Assembly (NCBI RefSeq): GCF_014775655.1
Contig: NZ_CP061274.1
Location: forward strand, 1,054,001 to 1,118,000
DNA from: Clavibacter zhangzhiyongii
GTDB lineage: Bacteria > Actinomycetota > Actinomycetes > Actinomycetales > Microbacteriaceae
Direction: 5' to 3'
Length of the DNA: 64,000 bases
Shown: positions 38,181-45,812 of the stretch, in pieces
Numbering within the stretch: the first letter of the stretch is position 1
Layout: each line of letters begins with the position of its first letter
Translations under genes and position numbers: made by a program
Notes under the pieces: model-generated
The model's database searches: none
What the model was told of the DNA's origin: nothing
Seen by the model: the letters and a program-made list of their open reading frames with translations, nothing else

Positions 38181-38220
38181 GCCCGGCTCCTCCTCACGGA
38201 GGTGCCGGGCTTCTTCTTTC
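38181..38220 (+). terminator. Rho-independent terminator after tRNA-Glu
   Basis: GCCCGGC and GCCGGGC flank an inner CCTCC/GGAGG stem; TTCTTCTTTC follows. Confidence 0.82.
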
Positions 38221-38288
38221 CCCGGCCGGGCATCTGTGGGTGGCGCTGCGCGGCCCTAGCTCCCGGCCCGGCCCTGTACCGTCGAGGG

Positions 38289-39011
38289 GTGAGTGTGCAC
38301 CTGGTCGGAGGCGGCCTGTCGGATGACGACACCCCCCTCCTCGCGCGGTTCCTGTCCGAGGCGACGACGAGGGCGACCGCGGCCGCCCGGTTGGAGCCGG
38401 CCCGCGTCGCCGTGGTCCTCGTCCACGACGGCCTCGGCGCCGAGGAGTTCGACCGGTACGCCGCCGCGCTCCGTGCCGCGGGAGCGTGCGACCCGGTCGC
38501 CGTGCTCGCGCCCGAGGGCGGATCCATCGAGGTCGCGCAGCTGCAGGACGTCGACGGCATCGTCGTCGGCGGCGGCCTCACCCCCGCGTACCGTCAGGCG
38601 CTCGAGCCCGTCTTCGGCGAGATCCGCCGCCAGGTCACCGCGGGCGTCCCGTACCTCGGGTTCTCCGCCGGCGCGGCCGTCGCCGCCGAGACCGCCATCG
38701 TGGGCGGCTGGCGCATCGGCGACGTCGAGGTCGTGCAGGAGGCCGCGAGCGAGGAACTCGACGAGGTCACCGTCGAGCAGGGCATCGGCCTCATCGACGT
38801 CGCGGTCGACGTGCACGCCGCCCAGTGGGGCACCCTCACCCGGCTCATCGCCGCCACCGAGGCGGGCCTCGTCGAGGGCGGCGTCGCCATCGACGAGGGC
38901 ACCGTGCTCATCGTGGGCGAGGGCCAGCTCGTCGTCGAGGGGCGCGGCAGCGTCTGGTCGGTCATCGGCTCGGAGACGGGCGTCACCGTCAGCTCCGCCG
39001 GCGCGTCCTGA
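38289..39011 (+). CDS. Type 1 glutamine amidotransferase-like (S51 family) protein
   Basis: This 240-residue protein has the peptidase S51/cyanophycinase-like fold, with [17 protein letters not shown], the strand-turn [16 protein letters not shown] and a serine nucleophile elbow [17 protein letters not shown] near residue 130. Known members are dipeptidase E (Asp-X) and cyanophycinase; which substrate applies here is unclear. TACCGT lies six bases before GTG 38289, so a leaderless start is likely. ung follows 10 bases after the stop. Confidence 0.8.
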   Translation: MSVHLVGGGLSDDDTPLLARFLSEATTRATAAARLEPARVAVVLVHDGLGAEEFDRYAAALRAAGACDPVAVLAPEGGSIEVAQLQDVDGIVVGGGLTPAYRQALEPVFGEIRRQVTAGVPYLGFSAGAAVAAETAIVGGWRIGDVEVVQEAASEELDEVTVEQGIGLIDVAVDVHAAQWGTLTRLIAATEAGLVEGGVAIDEGTVLIVGEGQLVVEGRGSVWSVIGSETGVTVSSAGAS

Positions 39012-39021
39012 TCCACCGGCC

Positions 39022-39708
39022 GTGGCGCTGACCCTGCCCGAGCTCGTCGAGCGCGGGCTCATGGACGCCGGCTGGGCCGAGGCGCTCGCGCCGGTCGCCG
39101 ACGACATCGCGCGGATGGGGGAGTGGCTGCGCGCCGAGGTCGCCGCCGGCCGCCCCTACCTGCCCGCGGGCGACCGCGTGCTGCGCGCGTTCCAGCAGCC
39201 GCTCGCCGACGTGCGCGTGCTCATCGTCGGCCAGGACCCGTACCCCACCCCCGGCCACCCCGTCGGCCTGTCGTTCTCGGTCGAGCCGGACGTGCGGCCC
39301 GTGCCGCGGAGCCTCGTCAACATCCACCGCGAGCTGCGGGACGACCTGGGGATCCCGACGCCTGAGCACGGCGACCTCACCGCGTGGACCCGCAGCGGCG
39401 TGCTGCTGCTCAACCGCGTGCTCACCGTGCGGCCGGGCGCGCCCGCCTCCCACCGCGGCAAGGGCTGGGAGGCCGTGACCGAGTGCGCGATCCGGGCGCT
39501 CGCCGCGCGCGGCGGCCCGCTCGTCGCGATCCTCTGGGGTAAGGACGCGGGGTCGCTCGCGCCGATGCTCGCCCCCGTGCCGTCGATCACGTCCGTGCAC
39601 CCGAGCCCGCTCTCGGCGTCGCGCGGGTTCTTCGGCTCGACGCCGTTCAGCCGGGCGGACGCGCTGCTCGCCGAGCAGGGCGCGGATCCCGTCGACTGGC
39701 GGCTCTGA
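39022..39708 (+). CDS. ung: Uracil-DNA glycosylase, family 1
   Basis: This 228-residue base-excision repair enzyme removes uracil from DNA. It has the water-activating loop [33 protein letters not shown] (uracil recognition Asn region), ILWGKDAG and the minor-groove loop [17 protein letters not shown] 39022 is the first start after the amidotransferase-like gene, and the two are probably co-transcribed. No Shine-Dalgarno is obvious. Confidence 0.94.
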   Translation: MALTLPELVERGLMDAGWAEALAPVADDIARMGEWLRAEVAAGRPYLPAGDRVLRAFQQPLADVRVLIVGQDPYPTPGHPVGLSFSVEPDVRPVPRSLVNIHRELRDDLGIPTPEHGDLTAWTRSGVLLLNRVLTVRPGAPASHRGKGWEAVTECAIRALAARGGPLVAILWGKDAGSLAPMLAPVPSITSVHPSPLSASRGFFGSTPFSRADALLAEQGADPVDWRL

Positions 39709-39761
39709 GCGCACGCCGTCCGATCCGGCCGCGGTCGCCGGGGTCCCCGTAGGATCGCGGC

Positions 39762-40451
39762 ATGCTCGAGGAGGAATACCAGACCCGGCGCCGCCTGCCC
39801 GCGCACCTCCGGAAGCCCGCGCCGCCCGTGCCCGTCTTCTCCTACGAGATCCGGCCCGCCACGACGTCCGACCTCCCGGACATCCGCGAGATCTACAACC
39901 ACTACGTCATGAACAGCACCGTCACCTTCGACGAGACGCGCATGACCCTCGCGAGGTGGCGCGGCCGCTTCGGCCAGCTCGAGCGGATGGGCATGCCGTT
40001 CCTCGTCGCCGTCTCGCCGTCCGGGCAGGTGCTCGGCTACGCCCTCGTGGAGCCCGTGGGCAACCGCCGCTCGTCGCGGACCACGGTGGAGGACTCGATC
40101 TACCTCGGCGCCGCGTCCACCGGCAAGGGCCTCGGCCGCGAGCTGCTGGAGGCGCTGCTCGACGCATGCCGCGAGGCGCGGATCCGCGAGGTGATCGCGG
40201 TCATCGCCGACCAGGGCGCGGACGCGAGCATCCGGCTGCACGCGTCGCTCGGCTTCACCGAGAGCGGGCGGATGGGCCGGGTCGGCTGGAAGTTCGGGCG
40301 CTGGCTCGGCACGGTCACCATGCAGGCGTCCCTCAAGCCGGCGGAGCAGCCGAGCCGGTGGGCGCGGGCCATGCGGCGATCGTCTCCCGGCGCCGGAGCT
40401 CCTCGGCCCACCACGCCCGCTCCCGCTCCCGCCGCTCCTCCTTCGCGGTGA
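39762..40451 (+). CDS. GNAT family N-acetyltransferase (phosphinothricin-type)
   Basis: The acetyltransferase core covers residues 28-190 of 229, with IRPATTSDLPDIREIYNHY, STVTFDETRMT, GYALVEPV and the acetyl-CoA loop ASTGKGLGRELLEALL, then IRLHASLGFTESG. This resembles phosphinothricin and methionine-sulfoximine acetyltransferases. TAGGAT is six bases before ATG. The last 40 residues (Pro/Ala/Ser/Arg-rich) are encoded inside the 3' end of the convergent CPBP gene and look like run-on sequence. Confidence 0.83.
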   Translation: MLEEEYQTRRRLPAHLRKPAPPVPVFSYEIRPATTSDLPDIREIYNHYVMNSTVTFDETRMTLARWRGRFGQLERMGMPFLVAVSPSGQVLGYALVEPVGNRRSSRTTVEDSIYLGAASTGKGLGRELLEALLDACREARIREVIAVIADQGADASIRLHASLGFTESGRMGRVGWKFGRWLGTVTMQASLKPAEQPSRWARAMRRSSPGAGAPRPTTPAPAPAAPPSR

Positions 40452-41415
40452 GGGGGCGGGGCGCCGTCGTCTCCACGCGGTGACGGCGGGCCCACCAGCC
40501 GGTGAGGAGCGCGGATCCGAGCACGACCGCCATCGGCAGCAGCATGAACGGGCCGCCGGTGCCCGCGCTGCGGTCGAAGCTCTCGGACATCTGGCCGAGG
40601 ATCACGGTGGGGATGAACAGCGGCGTGTTGTTGAGCGCGTGGATGAGTACGGGCGCCTCGAGGCCGCCCGTGAGCCGCGCGGAGATCGTCGCCGAGAGGC
40701 CGAAGACGAAGTAGTACGCGATGAGCCACGGGTCGGCGGCGAGGTGCGCGAGCGCGAAGAGGCTGCTGGAGAGGATCGCGCCGACGACGAGGGCGACGCG
40801 GCCGTCGCGGAACCAGGATCCGGCGGAGCGCTGGACGAGGCCGCGGAAGCCGTACTCCTCGCCCGCCGACTGCAGCGGCGTGGTGAGCAGCACGATGACG
40901 AGGTACGCGAGGACCTCGCCGTCGAGGCGGATCTCGCCGGAGGGGTCGAGCGCGAACGTCACGCCGATGTAGACGAGGAAGACCGGCACCATGACGAGGG
41001 CCGCGCGGCCGAGCCAGCGCCAGCGGAAGCGGCCGGCGATGGAGGACATCGCGCCCATGCGCACGCCGAAGAGCCAGCGCTGCAGCAGCATCGAGACGGG
41101 GATCAGCGCGGCGAGCGACAGGTTCGTGGCGAGCAGCAAGGTGGGCGTCATGGTCGTCAGCGACGCCTCGTCCTGGGGATCCGCCCGGCCCGCGAGGATC
41201 TCGATGAGGATCGCGACGCCGCCGAACACGAGCGACAGGACGAGGAACGCGACCGTGCCGAGGACGATCGCGAGGATGCCGCGCCACGGCCCGCCGGTGT
41301 CCCGGAGGCCGTGGTGGTACGGCACGGGCGGGCGCTCGGGGAGCGGCGGCAGGGCGGGCGGCGGGGGCGGCGCGGGGAAGGCGGCGGCGGGGGGTGCGGG
41401 CTCCGGTGCGCTCAT
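40333..41415 (-). CDS. CPBP family intramembrane metalloprotease
   Basis: This 360-residue protein has a Pro/Ala-rich N-terminal cytoplasmic region of about 50 residues, then eight predicted helices. The CAAX-protease/Abi motifs are present: SAGEEYGFRGLVQR (EExxxR), ALAHLAADP and LIHALNNTP with the catalytic glutamates and histidines. The family cleaves prenylated or signal-like substrates in the membrane; some members give bacteriocin self-immunity. TACGGT lies six bases before the ATG at 41415. Its last 119 bases overlap the GNAT gene. Confidence 0.87.
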   Translation of the reverse strand: MSAPEPAPPAAAFPAPPPPPALPPLPERPPVPYHHGLRDTGGPWRGILAIVLGTVAFLVLSLVFGGVAILIEILAGRADPQDEASLTTMTPTLLLATNLSLAALIPVSMLLQRWLFGVRMGAMSSIAGRFRWRWLGRAALVMVPVFLVYIGVTFALDPSGEIRLDGEVLAYLVIVLLTTPLQSAGEEYGFRGLVQRSAGSWFRDGRVALVVGAILSSSLFALAHLAADPWLIAYYFVFGLSATISARLTGGLEAPVLIHALNNTPLFIPTVILGQMSESFDRSAGTGGPFMLLPMAVVLGSALLTGWWARRHRVETTAPRPLTAKEERRERERAWWAEELRRRETIAAWPAPTGSAAPPA

Positions 41416-41584
41416 GCCGCCACCGTACGCGGGGCCGATGGGCGCGGGCATCCCCCCGATGGCGGAGGGCGTGCGGCGGAGGCGCGACATGGAGGGCGCA
41501 TGGCCGGGGCGCGCGGCGGAGGGCGACCGGCCTCGCTCGCGTGGCGCGCCGCCGCGTACGGTGGGGGAGACGAGAGGCGCACCG

Positions 41585-41794
41585 ATGCAGCAGCACCAGG
41601 ACCAGGATCAGGGCGAGGTCGAGGACTTCGACGAGAAGCGGCACGAGCAGCTGACGACGGCGCCGAAGGCGGTGGAGTCGGATGCGGCCCCGCGGGTCGA
41701 CGTGACGGATCAGGGGGACGGCGTGACGCGGATCGACGTCGCGGACACGGCGTCCGTGCGGCCGGGCAAGCCCACGCCGACGCGCGGGGCATGA
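41585..41794 (+). CDS. Small hydrophilic protein of unknown function
   Basis: This 69-residue protein is rich in Gln, Asp and Glu at its start (MQQHQDQDQGEVEDFDE) and appears disordered; no family is recognised. TACGGT about 15 bases upstream and GAGAGG support expression. The stop overlaps the ATG of the next gene, so it may be translated mainly to couple initiation of the epimerase. Confidence 0.55.
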   Translation: MQQHQDQDQGEVEDFDEKRHEQLTTAPKAVESDAAPRVDVTDQGDGVTRIDVADTASVRPGKPTPTRGA

Positions 41795-42846
41795 CCGCCG
41801 ACGCGGCGACCCGCGCCTCCGCGGCGACCCGCGCCTCCGCGGCGACCCGCGCCTCCGCCGCGGCCGGCGCCGGCGCGCGCGACGTGCTCGTGCTCGGCGG
41901 CACCGCGTGGATCGGCCGGCTGGTCGCGGAGCGCCTGGTGGCGCGCGGCGACCGGGTGACGTGCCTCGCGCGCGGGGCCTCGGGATCCGTGCCCACGGGA
42001 TCGCGGCACGTCGCCGCCGACCGGGACCGCGACGACGCCTACGACGCGGTCGTCGACGCCGACTGGGACGAGGTCGTCGACCTCACCTCCTCCGCGGAGC
42101 ACGCGCGCCGCGCGGTGGCGGCGCTCGCCGACCGGGCCCGGCACTGGACCCTCGTGAGCACCGTGTCGGTCTACGCGTCCGTCGCCCACGCGGGCGACGA
42201 CGAGTCGGCGGCGGTCGTGGATCCCGTCGACCTCGAGGAGTACGGCCAGGCCAAGGTCGCGGCCGAGCGCGCCGTGACCGCGGCGCTCGCCGGACGGCGG
42301 ATGATCGTCCGCCCCGGGCTCGTGACCGGTCCCGGCGACGACAGCGACCGCCTCGGGTACTGGCCCGCGCGGTTCGCGCTCGCGGGCGACGGACCCGTGC
42401 TCGTGCCCGACGCCGCCGATCGGCGCCTGCAGGTCATCGACGCGCGGGACCTCGCCGACCTCGTCGTGGAGGTCGGCGTCGACGCGCTCGACGGCGTGGT
42501 CGACGCGGTGGGGGAGAGCGTGCCGCTCGCGGAGGCGCTCGACCTCGCGGCGGAGGCGGCGGGATCCACCGGTGAGCGCGTCGTCGGGACCGACGCGCAG
42601 CTCGCCGACGCGGGCGTCCGGCACTGGGCCGGCCCGCGCTCGCTGCCGCTGTGGCTGCCGCGCGAGGCCGCGGGGTTCATGGCGCGGAGCGACGCGGGGA
42701 TCCGTGCGCGGGGGATCCGCCGACGGCCGCTGGCCGAGACGATGCGCGACGTGCTGGCCGACGAGCGCGAGCGCGGGCTCGACCGGCCGCGCCTCTCCGG
42801 CCTCACGCGCGACGAGGAGCTCGAGCTGGTGGCGTCGCTGCGCTGA
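41791..42846 (+). CDS. NAD-dependent epimerase/dehydratase family protein
   Basis: This 351-residue extended SDR-like protein has the nucleotide loop DVLVLGGTAWIGRLVAERL and the motifs WTLVSTVSVYASV and YGQAKVAAERAV (a variant YxxxK). It resembles the actinobacterial reductases related to chloroplast CSP41-type epimerases. The first 28 residues contain a six-residue unit, AATRAS, repeated three times and encoded by three identical 18-base units at 41803-41856. ATG 41791 overlaps the upstream stop. Confidence 0.82.
   Translation: MTADAATRASAATRASAATRASAAAGAGARDVLVLGGTAWIGRLVAERLVARGDRVTCLARGASGSVPTGSRHVAADRDRDDAYDAVVDADWDEVVDLTSSAEHARRAVAALADRARHWTLVSTVSVYASVAHAGDDESAAVVDPVDLEEYGQAKVAAERAVTAALAGRRMIVRPGLVTGPGDDSDRLGYWPARFALAGDGPVLVPDAADRRLQVIDARDLADLVVEVGVDALDGVVDAVGESVPLAEALDLAAEAAGSTGERVVGTDAQLADAGVRHWAGPRSLPLWLPREAAGFMARSDAGIRARGIRRRPLAETMRDVLADERERGLDRPRLSGLTRDEELELVASLR
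41803..41856 (+). repeat. Three identical 18-base tandem repeats inside the epimerase gene
   Basis: GCGGCGACCCGCGCCTCC occurs three times without change at 41803, 41821 and 41839. The unit is a multiple of three, so copy-number changes keep the frame. Confidence 0.95.
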
Positions 42847-42868
42847 CGTGGCGACCCGCACGCACGCA

Positions 42869-42909
42869 CGAGCGCCGCGCACCGTCCGGGGACGGGTGCG
42901 CGGCGCTCG
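42869..42909. terminator. Bidirectional terminator between epimerase and hxlA
   Basis: Fifteen-base perfect arms (42869-42883, 42895-42909) with an 11-base loop lie between convergent genes. Confidence 0.7.
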
Positions 42910-42924
42910 CGTGAGGCGGGTGGA

Positions 42925-43548
42925 TCAGCGGATGGCGGCCCGCAGCTCGGCGGCGGCCGCGGCCGGGTCGTCGGCCGAGTAGATGGCGCCGCCGGCGACG
43001 GCGACCACGGCGCCCGCGTCCTGCACGTCGCCGATGGTGCCGGGCTTCACGCCGCCCGCGACGGAGAACGCGACGCCGGACGCCTTGCCGGCCTCCAGCA
43101 GGTCGCCGAACGTGTAGCCGTCCTCCGCCTGCTCGTCGAGGCCCGCGTGCATCTCCACGAACTCGGCACCGAGCTCGGTGACCTCCTTCGCGCGCTTCGC
43201 CTTGTCGGGGACCCCGATGAGGTCGACGACGATGCCCTTGCCGTGCTTCTTGGCGGCCTTGACGGCGCCCGCGATGGTGCTGTCGCCCGCGACGCCGAGG
43301 ACGGTGACGAGGTCGGCGCCCGCGGAGAACGCGATGTCGGCCTCGAGCTCGCCGGCGTCCATCGTCTTGAGGTCGGCGAAGACGATCTTGTCGGGGTGCG
43401 CCTCCTTGATCGCGGTGATCGCGGAGAGGCCCTCCGCCTTGATGAGCGGGGTGCCCAGCTCGATGATGTCGACGTGCGGCGCGGCCTTGCCGGCCAGCTC
43501 GAGCGCGTCCTTCGTCGTGAGCACGTCCATGGCTACCTGGAGCTTCAT
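42925..43548 (-). CDS. hxlA: 3-hexulose-6-phosphate synthase
   Basis: This 207-residue TIM-barrel enzyme of the OMP-decarboxylase superfamily condenses formaldehyde with ribulose 5-phosphate to hexulose 6-phosphate, or works in reverse to make pentose. Motifs are LQVAMDVLTTKDALELAG, HVDIIELGTPLIKAEG and the signature FADLKTMDAG (DxKxxD), then FSVAGGVKPGTIGDV. AGGAAGAGGAA is upstream of the ATG. It lies 59 bases after hxlB in one transcript. In non-methylotrophic actinobacteria this pathway detoxifies formaldehyde or supplies pentoses. Confidence 0.93.
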   Translation of the reverse strand: MKLQVAMDVLTTKDALELAGKAAPHVDIIELGTPLIKAEGLSAITAIKEAHPDKIVFADLKTMDAGELEADIAFSAGADLVTVLGVAGDSTIAGAVKAAKKHGKGIVVDLIGVPDKAKRAKEVTELGAEFVEMHAGLDEQAEDGYTFGDLLEAGKASGVAFSVAGGVKPGTIGDVQDAGAVVAVAGGAIYSADDPAAAAAELRAAIR

Positions 43549-43607
43549 GCGGTTCCTCTTCCTGTCGTGATGCGTGTCGTGGTGGTGGGGGATCGGGTGG
43601 CCGTCGG

Positions 43608-44219
43608 TCACTCGAGGTTCGCGTGGCGCGGCCACAGGTCGTCGGCCGAGAGGCCGGACGCCTGCCACAGCGCGTGGAACACGGCGTCGCCGACGAGCGC
43701 GACCGAGAGCTCGAAGAGCCCGCCGGCGTACTGGTGCGAGACGGTGCCGCCGTGGTCCTGCTTGGCGGCCGCGGGGATCAGCACGGTGACGTCCGCGAGG
43801 TCGGCGAGCGGCGAGCCGTCCGCCGTGGTCAGCGCGACGATGCGGGCGCCGACGCCGTGCGCGGTCTCGGCGGCGCTGACGATGCCGGCCGTGGTGCCGG
43901 ATCCGCTCGCGACCAGGAGGACGTCGCCCGCCTCGATCGCGGGCGAGGTGGCCTCCCCGACGACGTGCGCGTCGAGCCCGAGGTGCATGAACCGCATCGC
44001 GGTCATGCGGAGCGCGAGGCCGGAGCGGCCGGCGCCGAGGGCGAAGACGCGGCGACCCTCGCGGATCACGCCGGCCGCCTCGTCGAGGCGCGCGGCCAGG
44101 TCGGGGGAGGTCAGCGCGCGGGCGACGCGGGCGTTCTCGTCGGAGATGAGCGTGAGGGCGGCGGCCACGTCGACGGGGGCGTCGCCGATGGAGCGGGGGT
44201 CGGGCGTCGTGTTCGTCAT
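43608..44219 (-). CDS. hxlB: 6-phospho-3-hexuloisomerase
   Basis: This SIS-domain isomerase of 203 residues converts 3-hexulose 6-phosphate to fructose 6-phosphate. It shows GRRVFALGAGRSGLALRMTA, LLVASGSGTTAGIVSAAE and VALTTADGSPLADLAD, with a Glu-rich C terminus. I start at ATG 44219, seven bases after CACGAT; an ATG three codons earlier (44228) is possible. It is divergent from the hybrid LuxR regulator, with 120 bases between starts. Confidence 0.92.
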   Translation of the reverse strand: MTNTTPDPRSIGDAPVDVAAALTLISDENARVARALTSPDLAARLDEAAGVIREGRRVFALGAGRSGLALRMTAMRFMHLGLDAHVVGEATSPAIEAGDVLLVASGSGTTAGIVSAAETAHGVGARIVALTTADGSPLADLADVTVLIPAAAKQDHGGTVSHQYAGGLFELSVALVGDAVFHALWQASGLSADDLWPRHANLE

Positions 44220-44256
44220 CCTCTCCATCGTGGTGCGGCCCGTCGCGCGGCGCTGC

Positions 44257-44286
44257 CCACCCGACGGGTGGATCCGCCTACCCGTC
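44257..44286. promoter_or_regulatory. Candidate regulator-binding repeats between hxlB and luxR
   Basis: CCACCCG and CGGGTGG (44257-44271) form an inverted repeat around one base, and GACGGGT (44263-44269) pairs with ACCCGTC (44280-44286). They sit midway between the two divergent starts and could be sites for the LuxR-type protein. Confidence 0.4.
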
Positions 44287-44339
44287 CGAGCAGGTGTCCG
44301 GGCGCGGACCGGCCTTCCGGGTGGGCGTACGGTGGCGGG

Positions 44340-45665
44340 ATGCCGTCCCGGTCCCACCCCGCCTCTCCCGCCGCCCGTCCCGTCGCCCCCTCCGCCGCCG
44401 ACCAGGTCGCGCTCCTCGACGGCCTCCACGACGCGCTGGCCGCCCCGCTCCAGGAGGTCGCCGGCGCGCTGTCGGCGCTCGTGCAGCCCGTGGTCGCGCA
44501 CCGGGCGCTCGTGATCTTCACCGAGGACTGCACGGGCCGCCCCCGCAAGAAGGCCGGCGAGGCGGAGGTCGTGGAGAACGTGACCATCGCGGAGCTCGAC
44601 GGGATCCTCGCGAGCCTCGCCGCCGGGGCCGACGCCGCCAGGGCCGACCCCGCCTCCGCCTGGGCCGTCGAGCACCGCGTCGGCGGCCGCCCGCGCACGG
44701 TCGCCGCCTGGCGGGCGGACACCGGCGCGCTCCTCGTCCTCGTCGATCCCGTCGCCGCCCACGACGACGTCGCCCGGGCTCGCGAGCTGGTGCGGGCGCT
44801 GTGGCGGAGCGTCGCGCACGGGATCCGGCAGCAGGTCGCCGCGGCCCCGCCGGCCTACCTCGCGGAGGCCCGCGCGGTCTCCTCGGAGCGAGCCCGCGTG
44901 GTCGCCGAGCTGGGCGACGCGCACGCCACGACCCTCGAGTCGCTGCTCGCGGTGCTGCGCTCCTCCCGCACGGGCGACGCGGCCGCCCGGCAGACCGCGG
45001 CCGACCTCGCCACCAACGCGATGGTCGAGCTGCGGGCCGCCTCCGACCGCGACCGCTCGCTCGGCGAGGAGCCCGTCGCGCGGGCGTTCGCCCGGCTGCG
45101 CGACGACCTCCGCCCGCTCGTGCGCTTCCGCGACCTCGACGTGCAGTTCGTCGAGCCGCCCGTGGACGGCCGCGCGCTCCCGGGCGAGGTCGCGCACGCG
45201 GGCCGGGCCATCGTCCGGGGCGCGGTGCTCGCCCTCGTGGAGGAGCCGGACGTGACGCGCGTGCGCATCCAGTGGGACTGCGACGGCAGCAACCTGCTCG
45301 TGGGGATCCGCGACGACGGAGCGGGCTCCACCACGGCGGACCTCGACGCGCTCCGCCGCCTCACCGACCGCGTGGCCGCGCTCGACGGCACGCTCGACGT
45401 CACGGCGACGCCGGGGTGGGGATCCGAGATCGCCGTCCGCCTGCCGCTCGACGCCCCCGCCGCCGGCCTCGACGCCGCGGGGGAGGCGGGCCTCAGCGCG
45501 CGCGAGCGGGAGGTGCTCGCGCTCGTGGCCGGCGGATCCCGCAACCGCGCCATCGCGACCTCCTTGGGGATCAGCGAGAACACGGTGAAGTTCCACGTCG
45601 CGAACCTGCTGCGGAAGATGGGCGCGTCCACCCGGGCGGAGCTCGCGGGGCTCGTGCGCGGCTGA
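44340..45665 (+). CDS. Hybrid ATPase-like/LuxR-type transcriptional regulator
   Basis: This 441-residue protein has a sensor-like N-terminal region (25-165), a HisKA_3-like helix ERARVVAELGDAHATTL at 183-199, a GHKL ATPase-like domain (about 245-370) with IRDDGAGS and GSEIAVRLPL, and a C-terminal LuxR helix-turn-helix (LSAREREVLALVAGGS, then ISENTVKFHVANLLRKMGA). The phospho-acceptor His of the usual ELHD is Gly192, and the N-box Asn is not evident. It is thus probably a one-component regulator rather than a kinase. TACGGT lies six bases before ATG. It likely controls hxlBA. Confidence 0.82.
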   Translation: MPSRSHPASPAARPVAPSAADQVALLDGLHDALAAPLQEVAGALSALVQPVVAHRALVIFTEDCTGRPRKKAGEAEVVENVTIAELDGILASLAAGADAARADPASAWAVEHRVGGRPRTVAAWRADTGALLVLVDPVAAHDDVARARELVRALWRSVAHGIRQQVAAAPPAYLAEARAVSSERARVVAELGDAHATTLESLLAVLRSSRTGDAAARQTAADLATNAMVELRAASDRDRSLGEEPVARAFARLRDDLRPLVRFRDLDVQFVEPPVDGRALPGEVAHAGRAIVRGAVLALVEEPDVTRVRIQWDCDGSNLLVGIRDDGAGSTTADLDALRRLTDRVAALDGTLDVTATPGWGSEIAVRLPLDAPAAGLDAAGEAGLSAREREVLALVAGGSRNRAIATSLGISENTVKFHVANLLRKMGASTRAELAGLVRG

Positions 45666-45675
45666 GGCGGAGCGA

Positions 45676-45705
45676 GCGGCGCGGCGCTGCGCGGCGCGGC
45701 GCTGC
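45676..45705 (+). repeat. 15-base tandem duplication
   Basis: GCGGCGCGGCGCTGC occurs twice in direct succession at 45676 and 45691, ten bases after the luxR-type stop. Confidence 0.9.
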
Positions 45706-45740
45706 GGCCCGGCCGTCCGGCGCTCGGAGCGGATGCGGGA

Positions 45741-45762
45741 GTTAACCCCACGGAAACCTCAG
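45741..45762 (+). promoter_or_regulatory. Possible PHO-box-like direct repeat
   Basis: GTTAACCCCAC and GGAAACCTCAG are adjacent 11-base units. The first matches GTTCACC of actinobacterial PhoP sites at six of seven positions, the second at only four. It lies 50 bases upstream of a phosphate-scavenging enzyme gene, in an unusually AT-rich stretch. Confidence 0.35.
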
Positions 45763-45812
45763 ATACGTAAGGTATTGAACACCGCCGCCCGCTCGAACGA
45801 GGATGTCCCCGC

